From Melampsora larici-populina 98AG31 (taxonomy: Eukaryota; Basidiomycota; Pucciniomycetes; Pucciniales; Melampsoraceae): DNA of 64,000 bases. This document shows positions 37,380 to 48,244 of the stretch, piece by piece; the stretch's first letter is position 1; each line of letters begins with the position of its first letter. The stretch spans positions 173,663 to 237,662 of the forward strand of contig NW_006768829.1 of NCBI RefSeq assembly GCF_000204055.1, read 5' to 3'. Below the pieces are notes generated by a model that was not told where the DNA came from, ran no database searches, and worked only from the letters and a program-made list of their open reading frames with translations. The position numbers were made by a program, and so were the translations under genes.

Positions 37380-39930
37380 ATCCAGATCTCATGATTGAAA
37401 TCAATGACCTAATTATATGTGATGTGACTGCAGGTGAGAGTGTTTTGGCATAAATGGATGGATGTCATGTTTTTGCAAGTGTTGGATCATCTCTTGGCTT
37501 CTTGACTTACTTGGTTTCCTGCTTTATATCCTTCACTTGCTCCAAATTTTACAATATAAATCGGCCGTTGCTATTTGCAGCCCACAAGAAAACCATGTAG
37601 GCGCTGGCCAAATTACGCCTACATGGGTGTTTCCCACGAAGAAGCGCCTACATTTATGATGTAGGCGCTGGAAACCATCCAAAATGACGCCTACATGTCA
37701 AAAAACCCATGTAGGCGTCATTTGGTTACGCCTACATTCAAAAAATGAAATGTAGGCGTAATTTTCAAGCACCTACATATCTAATTTGAAATGTAGGCGC
37801 TATTTTTGAGCGCCTACATTCAATTTTCAGCTCAAATAAGCGCCTACATGCAGTCCTGCATATGTAGGCGCTACAAATCCGGCAACTACAACTCCAGACT
37901 GGTCTGAAGGGTAATGAAGAACAATTTTCAAGTCAAAATGAGAGTATTGGAAGACGGAAAAAGCAGTTTGGACTCAAAATGAGTGTATCAGAAGACGGAT
38001 AAAGCAGTTTGGAGTTGAAATCAGTGTATCGGAAGACGGAAAAGTGGCTCCGGAGTCAAAATGAGTGTATCAGAAGACGGAAAAAGTAGTAAATTATTTC
38101 AACTCTGAACTCAGTTTGGAGTCAAAATGAGTGTATCAGAAGCGGAAAAAGAAGTAGATTATTTCAACTCTGAACTGCTATTTACGTCTTCTGATACACT
38201 CACTTCAGAGTTGAAAAGAGCATATTCATCTTCAATATGCTTAACTGCTTTTTCCGTCTTCCAAAACACTCATTTCAACTCCAAGCTGCTTTTTCCATCT
38301 TCTGATACACTCATTTCAACTCCGAACTGCTTTTTCCATCTTCCAATACTCTCATTTTAACTTGAAACTTCTTCTTCATTAGCCGTCAGACCAGTCTGGA
38401 GTTGTAGATGTTGGATTTGGAGCGCCTACATATGCAAGACTGCATGTAGGCGCTTATTTGAGCTGAAAATTGAATGTAGGCGCTCAAAAATAGTGCCTAC
38501 ATTTCAAATTAGATATGTAGGTGCTCGAAAATTACGCCTACATTCTGAAATTTTGAATGTAGGCGTAACCAAATGACGCCTACATGGGTTGTTTATCATG
38601 TAGGCGTCATTTTAGATGGTTTTCAGCGCCTACATCATAAATGTAGGCGGTTTTTCGTGGGAAACACCCATGTAGGCGCTGTTTTGGCAGCGCCTACATG
38701 GTTCTCTTGTGGGCTGCAAATAGCAATGGCCTATAAATCAGTCAGTGAATTCAAAGTGAATTGAAAAAGATTGAGAAAATTGACTCGAAGTGATTTGGTT
38801 GGGGTTCCTATCAAGATATCAATTCGACTGGGTTCAATTCCAAAGTAATCACATACACCTTGTCCTTGTGGTCTGAGAGCTTCATCAAGATATAAATGAG
38901 ACTGTCAATTGAGATAATGTAAAAAGTTCATCTGAAAAAGTGAAGAACTTACATACCTGATATAATATTTTTCTTTCAATCTCAACAGATTAGGTGACTC
39001 AAGAATCAAACCTTCCATATTATAACATCCTTCCACCACCACCAAAATCTTTTTCCAAGCTCTCATTTTTCTAGGTTGACCTTCTGCAATTGTGTCTCTT
39101 AATGAACTTTCTAAATCTTTCATATCATTCTGTTTATAAGTTCTTACCATTGCATCACTTAATCTTGGACCGAATCCAATTGAAGAGTGATTCAATTCAT
39201 CTGAAATGACCAATGAACCCGTAACAACTAAAGAAGGAGATGTAGTGAAATTGGTGGCAAAACTGACTGATTGATAAGGCATATTCTGTACCTAAAGAAT
39301 TGGAAATTAATTTTCCAGTTTGGATGGTAATTGAATTCACTCCACCATCATCTCTTGATCTTGCTGAACTGATATCAATTGAATTGAAGTTTCTTCAACT
39401 GGATCGGTACATATTCTACTTGATTGAGCAAATCTTAAATAATTATAAGATGAAATGTTTAAGGATTGGGTAGTAGTATGAGTATATTCAAAACCAATTC
39501 CATTATCTCCGGCTGTACAATCTAAGAGTGTAATCTCAAGCTGGTGAACCCAAAACTGGTCTTGAAAAGCAATATCTCATCTAGACTTAACTTTTCTCTC
39601 GTCTAGACTTAACTTTTCTCGTAAAGAATGAACTGGAATCTGAACCATTTTTTGGAATAAGATGTGCATATGAGTTAGGTGAATATCTTTCTTCCAAAAC
39701 ATCACGTAAATGACTATCAAAAAAGAAGAAAAAACACCAATGGTCAATTTCAGAAAACAATCGGATTCTTGTTGTAGAAAAGAGGATGAATGACTAACCG
39801 AATGAGCAACACAATAAGGTAAGACCAATAAGCCGTTTGAAAAGTCAAAACTCCAGCATCTTTGAAGTTAATTGATATTAATCAAAGCGATTGCAGAATG
39901 AGATAGCTGATCATCAGAGGTGATTGGAGT
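37380..39930 (-). pseudogene. LCB2: Serine palmitoyltransferase subunit 2 (LCB2) pseudogene
   Basis: LCB2 makes 3-ketosphinganine from serine and palmitoyl-CoA in the ER. Minus-strand pieces in family order are: AYWSYLIVLLIR and SHLRDVLEERYSPNSYAHL (39850-39620, intron 39799-39740 recognisable); SLNISSYNYLRFAQS (about 39470); SFATNFTTSPSLVVTGSLVI followed by SDELNHSSIGFG (39270-39150); MRAWKKILVVVEGCYNMEG (39060-39010); LYLDEA and GVCDYFGIEPSRIDILIGTP (38900-38785); then, beyond the fold-back element, FGASEGYKAGNQV and SIYAKTLSPAVTSHIIRSLI (37550-37390). The PLP-lysine region survives only as GTPTKSLR. Frame breaks, a stop after IMRSG and the missing C-terminal domain show it is dead. The match is to the family in general, not to a particular gene. 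Confidence 0.82.
37563..38731. mobile_element. Giant fold-back element, 1169 bp, 8-bp target duplication TATAAATC
   Basis: TATAAATC occurs exactly at 37555-37562 and 38732-38739. Between them lies an almost complete palindrome. Arms of about 320 bp begin GGCC[G/A]TTGCTATTTGCAGCC and contain about a dozen copies of the word TGTAGGCG or its complement, arranged as nested small hairpins. The inner part consists of ~44-bp tandem units (ATGAGTGTATCAGAAGACGG…AAAGCAG, 37935-38160) mirrored at 38170-38390. The 8-bp duplication points to a hAT-type transposase. No coding capacity. It interrupts the LCB2 pseudogene. Confidence 0.9.
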
Positions 39931-39969
39931 GAATTTAGGATCAAATGAACGTAAAGGACTTAATGAAGA

Positions 39970-42110
39970 AATATTATAAGAACTTAATTAATCATCATGA
40001 ATTGGTTTGGAAATAATTTGGTTGAGATCGAGATTGTCCTGATTTTCCATCCAAATCCAGTATGATAAGCAGGTTTGGATGTTCTTTGTATGTTTTTTGA
40101 ATCGACTGATGAAAAAGTATTAGCACCAGGATCCTCATTGATATGATTTGGTTAAGCAATTTGATCATCAGATACACTTCTTTTCATTTCTTCTTCACCA
40201 GATGATTCACCCTTTGTGATGATCATCGTAGCTCTAGGTGAAGGGGTTTGTTGTCTAGTACTTTTAGATCAAACGAGTGGAAGATCTTGATGATTGTTTT
40301 TATTTGTAGAGCTTGAGTTGGTTGGATCAGGTGAATGTACACCAAGATCTTCGTTCTTTGATGAATCAGAAGCAGTTGATTTCACTATGATTGGAATAAT
40401 TCCTGAATTACCTGAAGTCTTTCATTTAGGTGACGGTCTTAATGATGACTGTTCATCCTCAAATCTAATCTTTCTTGCACTTTCAGGTTTTGAAACCGTT
40501 GTTTGATTAGAAGTTTTACTTGTGGGTAATTCCGAGACAATTGATAAATCGGTGACATTCTTGACCGCACATTCTGGCATAGATGATTTTATATTCTGTG
40601 TTGCAGAGATCGATTTAGCAATTATCTCTTGCGCTCCTTGAGTCTTTGTATCTGGATGATAAGGTCTTATATCATCAGAATAGTTTGAACCATCAGATCC
40701 TATAGTTGATTGTTGGTCATGCTCATAGGATGGTCTCGATCTTTGACTGCCGGTCATCGAAGGTCGAGATTCATCGATCACAAAGCAAACCGCTTGTGGA
40801 GGGGCGACCACCGATCCATCCTCCCTGTTGCTATCTGGTACATAGACGGGTGGTGGAGAAGGTGCACGAGCCAAAAGCTGAAGTCTTGATTGGCGTAACA
40901 GTTCAGGTTTAACAAAGACGATTTCGGGGGCTGGGTATTGCGAATAACTGACACCGTAAAGTTTCTGTTGGTAAGCAAGGAATTAAGAAGCGAAATCTTA
41001 AGCAATATTGCAATATATCATTGATCCGGGTCAGTATCTTCACATACCTCCCAAGCTTTAGAGGTGGATTCGAATAAAGCCGTAAGTGTATGCTGATCGA
41101 AAACTTGCTCAGTAAAACTATACGTTTTGCCAATGATCCAGGGTAAGTATAAATCCTAGTACGCGAGATACAAAGAGTAAAGTGAACTCAACTGATTGAC
41201 TACCTTTCCAAGATGTTCAAAAATTGCATCACTATAATTAAGACCCTTCAATTGATGAGTCCTCCAAGCCAAATTTCTGTAAAACAAATCAAAGAGAAGA
41301 ACATAGACTTAAAGGTCAGAATGGCGAATCTCACGATAGTCAATGATAGATAGAGACTTACATATCCCATGTAGGTATACAAGTATCGATTGAAGTATTA
41401 TCTCTAACCTTTAAAAGTTCTACAAACCTATCGCATATAAATCACGTTCAATTCTCTGACAAAATCTCCAGACGCATTCAAATTGATACTTACGCTTGAT
41501 ATCTTGAGCAAGCCCGATTGATAGCCAAACCTGAGAAATTCGTTCGACTTGAAGCTTCGATATCACGACCACCAGCTGCTTTATTCCAACCTAAGCTTAC
41601 AATCGTATTTCTGAAGCTTTCTTGTCGTTTCATCTATGAAACAGAAAAAGTGGAAGGCAGAATATTAGTGATGATTTTAGTATTAAAATGATGATTTGGA
41701 AGTGAAAGAACTCAACCAATGTGATTAAATCAAGTGAGAATGGCTCCGGAACACAGGGTCTACTAACTTAGGAACAGCTGTTAAAACCTTCATTGTCTGA
41801 ACTGCAGCTTGTGTAGCCGACAAACGTTGGTCAACATCAGTATTAGATAAAGAAGCAAAACAACAAGTAACCAGTCGATTCAATGTTCCAACATGTTCAA
41901 CATCTTCCAATCTCTTGCTAGTACTCAAAGTCCCCCTGAAAACCAAAGAAGTAAAAAATCAGACTTTGTTGAATGTGATTTGGTAAAGAGAAGAATGAGA
42001 CATACCTCATAGAATCAAACTCAGCCAATGGTGGTAAAGAGAGAGAATAAATATCTCGCGGTAATTTATGAATCACTAGATTCGCTTTTGTACCCTGATC
42101 CTTCACACTT
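39970..42110 (-). pseudogene. DUF1399 / glycine-rich domain-containing (GRDP-like) pseudogene
   Basis: Minus-strand exon remnants follow the family order: MKDQGTKANLVIHKLPRDIY (42106-42050), TLNRLVTCCFASLSNTDVDQ (about 41890-41820), RQESFRNTIVSLGWNKAAGG (about 41630-41570), RFVELLKVRDNTSIDTCIPT then NLAWRTHQLKGLNYSDAIFE (41430-41230), and YSFTEQVFDQHTLTALFEST (about 41120-41065). The hallmark of fungal DUF1399 proteins is a PTLDIDLxWHTHQL box; here it is altered to WRTHQL. A long Ser/Pro-rich tail (40874-40150) carries in-frame stops after RPSPK (40422) and further on. The molecular function of the family is not known to me. Decay and the position inside a retrotransposon make it a dead copy. 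Confidence 0.65.
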
Positions 42111-42686
42111 TAGACGACACGATTAACTTTTGGCCCATCCGGTGTGATTACGATTAGTGAAACCTATTAAATGTGTGGTTGGTCGATTGATTTCAAGGTA
42201 ATCGGTAAACACAGATCATCCAATAAAACAATCAATCATCAAAATAAATAAAGGTTGAGATTTGGTTTTTGTGAACAGAGCTGGACATCAAAGTGCATGC
42301 CCGTTTGACTCTTTTTTTTTGGTAGGCCTCGAAGGGGACTTGGTCAAGTTAGAATCAGGACATACCTTTCCGAATGGAAGTATTTGGATCTGGAAGGAAG
42401 TGAGATTTAAGTAAATCGGATGAAAGCACCAGACACGCGGATCACAATGGTTTGATTGGGGTCATACAAAGGTTTCAGAGAAACTCGTTCATAGAGAAAT
42501 TGTGTCAAATAATTCAGAGATATTTGCATCATAAATAGATTGCATGGATCATATCAAGGTACTATGGAGATAGAAAGTAATCATTGCGAAGTTGTAACTT
42601 CGGCTGGTCTAAACTCGCAGTTGTTAGGGGAATGAGTGGAGGTTTTGTCAGGTTTTGTCTGAATTGCATGTTCGCTATTAATATGA

Positions 42687-45600
42687 ATGATTCACGATAT
42701 TTCCCCTCTACCAGTTAAAATCACAAACAAGTCATCATCATCATTTATTACTGCTGTAGGGAGTGTTCGAATTTGCAATGTAACAAACTCAGACGAGTTT
42801 TTGAACGTGAACAATGTGTATTACTGTGAGGACTTAAGACATAATCTTCTGTTGGGTATCCAACTTGAAGAGGAAGGTGACACTTTTCAAAATTCAAAAC
42901 ATGGTATTGAGCTCTGGAAGAACAATTCAAGAACACTAACTGTGCAGCGTTCAGGAAGAAAGTGGATTCTTAAGGCAATAATCAATCCAATCACTACTGC
43001 AGCTGTCCTTGGCAATTTCATGCTGTGGCATTGCCGGTTTGGTCATCCTAATGACAGAACACTTCTCAAACTTATCCGTGAACAGACATGTGTAGGTTTA
43101 CCTGAACAACTTACAAAAACTGTTCCATGTGAGGAATGCACCATCTCCAAATCCACAAAAACATTGACAATTGGTCCTTCACTCATGTCTTATGACGGAC
43201 CATTGCAACTTGTGGTGGCTGATCTTTGTGGACCATTCCTGGTAAAAACCATATCAGGCTTGCAATACTCTTTAGAGATTCGAGATGTCTTTTATACCTT
43301 CATGAGAACATACCTGCTGAGGACAAAAAATGAAGCAACTAATCACATCAAAAATTTCATTGCAGAATCTGAAAGAAGAACTGGCAAGAAGGTCATCCAC
43401 TGGCGCACTGACAGCGGTGGAGAATTTATCAATAACGCAATAAAAATTTACTTCAATAAAAAGGGTATTCAGGTTCAAACATCCCCTCCTTATTTTCATG
43501 AGCAAAATGGCAACATTGAGCGAGCAAATCAAACGGTTCAGGAAGGTATGAGGGTATTACTCAAGGATTCGGGTCTCCCTCAAAAGTTCTGGGGTTTTGC
43601 TATCATCACAGCTACCGATTTGCACAACAAAACACCAAACTCAAACACTGGTTCTGTCAGCCCTGAGTACATATATACGTACCCAAAACTAACTTGTAAC
43701 ATTAGAAACCTTATGTATAAAATTAATTACATGTACAATATTGAGCTTAAACTGTATGTAACATCTAATACAATATACCAAAACACTTATTACATATTAC
43801 ATGTTGTTTTAAGTGTACCTGTATATGTAATAAGTCACCTTATAACTCAGTGTCAAGAGTTAAAAAGCTAATATTACATATTACATATAATATGTATATG
43901 TAACCAATCACTACTAGTAATAATCATTAACAACTAGTAATGAGTAACCCTGAACCAATATAGTGATAATAACAAATATCACTACAGTTAGGTTTAGAGA
44001 GGAGAGTATATAAACCCCTCCTCTCTCAGCCTTCAGAGATTTCTCTCTAAGCAATAATTACCCACTACTTTTAAAGAACAATTCAAGTTCAACTGAAGTA
44101 AAAAATCAAGAGTCTTATATATAAAATAAGACTAGTGATAAGCTTCATCAACTTTAATCAGCTTCCTGATTAAAAGTAGGTAATACAATTCTTCACTCCC
44201 CTCTGGATCCTCTCCTTCCCCCAAGTAGAAACTCTTTTAGGTTGGTGACCTTAAGAACAACCCCAAGTTGGTGACTTTAAGAACAACCAGTCTAGTGATA
44301 TTTACCTCACTCTTCATTCTGTTAATTAAGGTTTGAAGGAAAACCTTGGATCCAGTTTTCATTAATTATAAAATTATTATGATTACAAATACAACCTCCT
44401 TTTAAGGAGTCATTTAACTGTAGTCTGTCTGGGTTTATCCAAACAGACCAGTCCCCCTTCCTCTTTCTATATCTTTCATATATTTTGTTTGTAATTACCT
44501 TATAATTGAAATATAAAAAGTTAATTTTCAAACATTACCCACCATCCATTACCCAATTAGTGAGCCTTGAGTCCTCATTAGAGCACCATGCCCTCACAGG
44601 TTCCAAGACACCAACTGAACTTATGTTTGGATTCGCCCCTCAAGTTGATCACCTTTGCATTTTTGGAAGCCAGGCATTCGTACATGTACCTGTTGAGAAA
44701 CGCAAGAAATTGGATGATAGAGCGGTGAAGTGTTGATTTGTGGGTTACTTAGGAGCAAGAAAGGGATGGAGGTTTTGGAACCCATCAACGGAAAAATTTC
44801 TTGATTTGGCACATGCTAGGTGGCTTGACAAGAAGACAATTCCTACCCCTGCTGATAGCTCTCACTCTTTAACCAACAATGAATCAAACACATCTCTTGA
44901 AACAATTTTATCAACTGATGTTCTCTCAGCTCATCAAGAACTTCAACACTTGTTTGAATCATTGTCTATTTCTTATCTTTTGGACGACAAAAGCTTTACT
45001 CAAACAGTTAGAGAGCAAGATCTTAATATCCAAATTCTTCAAGCAAAAGCAGCAAGAATAGCATTCCAACTGCTGAGGAGCTATCAAGAGGCCATGAGTA
45101 GTGAACATAAGGATGATTGGAAGGAAGGGTGTAAGAAAGAGATAGAGATGCTGATTAGATTGAAGGTCTGGGAAGAAGTTGGTCTTCTTCCAGGCCAGAA
45201 GACCATGTCAAGTAAGTGGGTTTTTTCAGAAAAAACTGACTCGAACGGCAATATCCTCAAACAAAAAGCCAGGTTTGTAGTAAGAGGATTTACCCAGAGG
45301 GAAGGTATTGACTTCTCTGATACTTTTGCGCCAACAGCCAAATTCACCTCCCTCATGATCATCTTTTCCATCACTGTCAACAAAGGTTGGCATATCCGTG
45401 GATTCAACATTGTGGCCACCTACCCACACAGCCCGATTGACAAGACAATATACGTCAAACCGGCAGAAGGCATCTCCCTCTCTTCACCCACCTTGGTTCT
45501 TCTCCTCAAAAGGGCTCTGTACGGTATGAAACAAGCTGCCAGATGCTGGTGGAAGCATTTTTCATCAGTGCTCTCCGGTATGGGCTGTAGGTACTGTATA

Positions 45601-46591
45601 AACGACCAAAGTCTATACGTATTACATTACAAAGGCAGTATTGAAATCCTTTGGATACACGTAGATGACAGGGTCATTTGTGGTTCATCTCTTGATATCA
45701 TTTCCTTTATTCATCAATCCCTCCTTGAATCTTTCCAAATCACCTGGAACAATAACCTTCAACAAATTGTCGGAATCAAAATCAACTACACCCCAAAGGG
45801 TATCTTATTATCGCAACCTCACCTTACTCAAAGCATCCTCGAATCAGCAGGGTTTATGAATTCAAAAACGGTTACTCCCATGATAGCTACCTGCAACTGG
45901 ACTCATCTGAGAAGGATGCTATTGGACTTAATGGCTCATCATATCTTGTGGTCTTGGGATCACTGTCGTACTTGGCAATTGGGACTCGACCCAACATTTC
46001 TTACTCGGTTAATTATTTGGCAAGGTTCTCTTCCCAACCGAACGAAAGTCACTGGCTTGCATTAAAACACTTGCTGAAATATATTAGTGGTACTAAAGAA
46101 GATGGTATATGGTTTAGGAAGATGGAAGAAGGAAATGATTTAGTGACTTTTTGTGACGCTAACTGGGGGGGGGATTTTCAAGGTCAACACATGGTTTTGC
46201 GGTATTTTTGTATTGTAATTTAGTTTCATGGGCATCAAGACGTCAAGGATGTGTTGCAACATTGACTTGTCACGCAGAGTATATGGCTCTAGGAGCCGCA
46301 GCTTGTGAATCAATTTGGATTCAAAACTTACTCAAAGACATATTCAAGAATAGCTATATAACAACCCTCAAGTGCAACAACACAGCAGCCATTAAAGTGG
46401 CACAATACTTACATCTTACGAAGAGATCTCACCATGTAGCGCGCGAGTTTCATTATGTGAATGAACAAATTTTTGATGGCAACTTGAAAATCAAATGGAT
46501 AGATGGACCTAATCAGAAAGCTGATATACTTACTAAGGCATTAGGTAACATTATCTTCCAAACTCACAAGCGCAACATTTGCATGTTTTAG
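42687..46591 (+). pseudogene. Copia pol (integrase, reverse transcriptase, RNase H), inactive
   Basis: The integrase zinc region begins at LWHCRFGHPNDRTLL and CEECTISKS (about 43020-43160). The core has the Asp in VVADLCGPF, the Asp in RTDSGGEF and the Glu in YFHEQNGNIERA. A solo LTR splits the chain at 43655-44598; the codons on its two sides are in one frame if a single copy of the GGTTC duplication is counted. The RT (about 45100-45700) keeps IHVDDRVICG, but the first catalytic Asp is Asn (GFNIVATYPHSP). Frameshifts follow near 45900 and at a G9 run near 46165, before RNase H (SWASRRQGCVATLTCHAEYM). Also TGA at 44734. Inactive. Confidence 0.9.
43655..44598. mobile_element. Solo LTR, 944 bp, target duplication GGTTC
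   Basis: Starts TGTCAGCCCTGAG, ends CCATGCCCTCACA (TG...CA), and is flanked by GGTTC on both sides (43650-43654, 44599-44603). It contains a TATATAAA box at 44007-44014 followed by a CT-rich leader-like stretch, as expected for an LTR promoter, and no coding sequence. It interrupts the copia integrase gene. A solo LTR arises by recombination between the two LTRs of a full element, whose family cannot be named from the LTR alone. Confidence 0.88.
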
Positions 46592-46603
46592 TTGTTAACC
46601 TCT

Positions 46604-46620
46604 AAAAGGTTGAGGGGGGG
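46604..46620 (+). promoter_or_regulatory. Polypurine tract of the copia element
   Basis: AAAAGGTTGAGGGGGGG lies immediately before the 3' LTR start at 46621. This is the expected primer site for plus-strand DNA synthesis. Confidence 0.85.
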
Positions 46621-47105
46621 TGTTACGGTTCAGACTGGGGTGGTGTCGTAGACGCCCATACTTAACCTTATCTCACCTATATTGGGTTAGGCCAGTTTAG
46701 AAGAATTAGGAATGTAGTTGTGGACTAGTCCGAATGTTTAGGATAATTGTGATCTTAGCTGGGTTTTGCCATTTCCCTTTTCGTCATAATGTAAACGCCT
46801 TGTCAAACTTGTTTCATATAGAACTTCATGTGTTTTCTCTAAACTTGTGTGCTTTTCTTTTCGTCACAATTCTCATTTGTTTCGGTAGACTAGCACTAAC
46901 GCTAGCCTTATAGGTTAGAACCTTTTTCTCTCTAAATGCAACTTGTCACAATTCTCATTTGTTTCGGTAGACTAGCACTAACGCTAGCCTTATAGGTTAG
47001 AACCTTTTTCTCTCTAAATGCAACTTGTCACAATTCTCATTTGTTTGGGTAGACTAGCACTAATGCTAGCCTTATAGCACTCTCTTCTTCCATTCCGTCC
47101 CAATA
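46621..47105 (+). repeat. 3' LTR of the copia element, 485 bp
   Basis: Starts TGTTACGGTTCAGACTGG and ends CCGTCCCAATA. It has three tandem copies of the ~79-bp unit (the 5' LTR has two), which accounts exactly for the 79-bp length difference. Followed by the target duplication ATCAA. Confidence 0.93.
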
Positions 47106-47226
47106 ATCAATTGATGCTATACTGAGTATAGTTGAGTAAAGTATATTTCCAACTATACTATATTGAGTATAGTATAGCACAATTCAAACTATACTATACC
47201 CAACTATATACTAGTATAGTATAGTG

Positions 47227-48244
47227 GCACCATTGATAGGGCCCCTTCTGTCCTATGAATATTTTCTACCATTGTCACAAAAGCAAAGCTTCAATCCCCA
47301 TCACCAAGATTGTCATTGACCCTGACATCTTTGTAGAGTGTTTTCAATTTTTCTTACATGATGGGTATATCCTCTTGGTTTATCTCAATCCCTTGTTCTC
47401 TTTCTAAGAATCTCACAACCAAGACCAGATTGGTCTAATTTCCAATTGTGTTGAGCTTCAAGTTTCACAAGCAGTTCCAAGTGGTCAAAGCATTTTTGAG
47501 CAATTGATGCTCATTGAACCTGGTGCTACTGAAAAATCACGTGTGATTGCACAGCTTCTTTGAATGTAGCCACCCATTCTGTAGTGGACCACCTTGTCTG
47601 CTTGCGGTGACATTTAGACAAGAAGTGCAAAAGTCTGAACACACCATTTTGTGTCCAAAATAGATCAACTAAACTTTAGAGTCACTTGAGTGCTACATTC
47701 CTTTGACCAAGACCGCTCAACGCAGTCAGCTGATCGTGACCAATCTACGGACACTTATAGACTGCCAGATGTCTTGTTACGCACATCTCATATCATATTG
47801 TTCCTTTCCATGTTTACCTATATTAATTTTCACACAATTAATTACACCATTCATAGCTATCTATTCCTATCTATTCTAACATAAAGATAACTACAGAAGC
47901 CTTCTGAGATCAACCCTACAAACAACGCATCATCCCCCAAACCACATACAAAAGGGACACTTGCAGACTGACGATATCTTTTTATGCACAGATTATTTAT
48001 AGTCCCTTCCCATATTCACACAATTAATTACATCATACCCAACTATGTATTCTAACAGAGAGATAACGACAAAAGCCTACTTAGTTAAATCCTATAAACA
48101 ACCTATGATCATTCAAAACCCAATGAGACTAAAATGAAATATTTAAAAATGAAGAATGGAAGAGATGAAAAACAAGGTTTGTTCCAGAGTGCTATAAAAG
48201 ATTCTATCATGGTGAAAAAGTTGTTGTGTCAAGCTTTCCATTCC
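47227..48244. repeat. Gene-free interval with an imperfect ~190-bp direct duplication
   Basis: The sequence at about 47758-47945 (…CACACAATTAATTACA…CTATTCTAACATAAAGATAAC…CCTACAAACAAC) is repeated imperfectly at about 47963-48125. No gene is recognised. It lies between the CACTA-like right end and the velvet gene 3' end. Confidence 0.5.

Larger units (their letters stand above)
35641..42680. other. ~7-kb foreign block inside the copia element, with decayed host genes
   Basis: The block separates the copia protease start from its integrase. It contains, on the minus strand, remnants of a DUF1399/GRDP-like gene and of LCB2, with introns still recognisable, plus a fold-back element. 35650-37370 holds no gene I can name; a Ser/Thr/Pro-rich minus frame near 36400-36180 may be another decayed exon. 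A short palindrome (GCGGCGGGCGCCGC) lies at the left edge. At the right edge 42667-42705 reads MFAINMNDSRYF, resembling the protease text already present on the left, so the junction is not a simple cut. No terminal repeats or target duplication were found. Confidence 0.6.
33904..47105 (+). mobile_element. Copia (Ty1) LTR retrotransposon, 13.2 kb with nested insertions
   Basis: LTRs at both ends (33904-34309 and 46621-47105) and the direct duplication ATCAA (33899-33903 and 47106-47110) define one insertion. Inside are a half-tRNA-type primer site, gag with zinc knuckle, a protease start, integrase, reverse transcriptase, RNase H and a polypurine tract in copia order. Its size, against 5-6 kb for the family, is explained by a ~7-kb block (about 35641-42680) and a 944-bp solo LTR (43655-44598). 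Stops, frameshifts and lost catalytic residues make it inactive. Confidence 0.92.
33616..47226. mobile_element. CACTA-like small element, split by a copia insertion
   Basis: The left end at 33616 reads CACTATACTGCACCATACTATAC. The right end at 47226 is the reverse complement of CACTATACTATACTAG. Both ends are followed inward by many ACTATA/TATAGT words (47130-47226), as in subterminal repeats of CACTA (En/Spm) elements. Without the copia at 33904-47105 and one copy of its target duplication the element would be about 400 bp, nearly half of it an rRNA fragment. The bordering triplets are TGC and GCA, not a clean direct repeat, so the superfamily call is tentative. Confidence 0.45.

Noticed and set aside
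37580..38720. CRISPR-like regular array of TGTAGGCG repeats
   Set aside because: The repeats are 8 bp, alternate in orientation and form a palindrome bounded by a target duplication. There are no uniform spacers and the context is a eukaryotic transposon.
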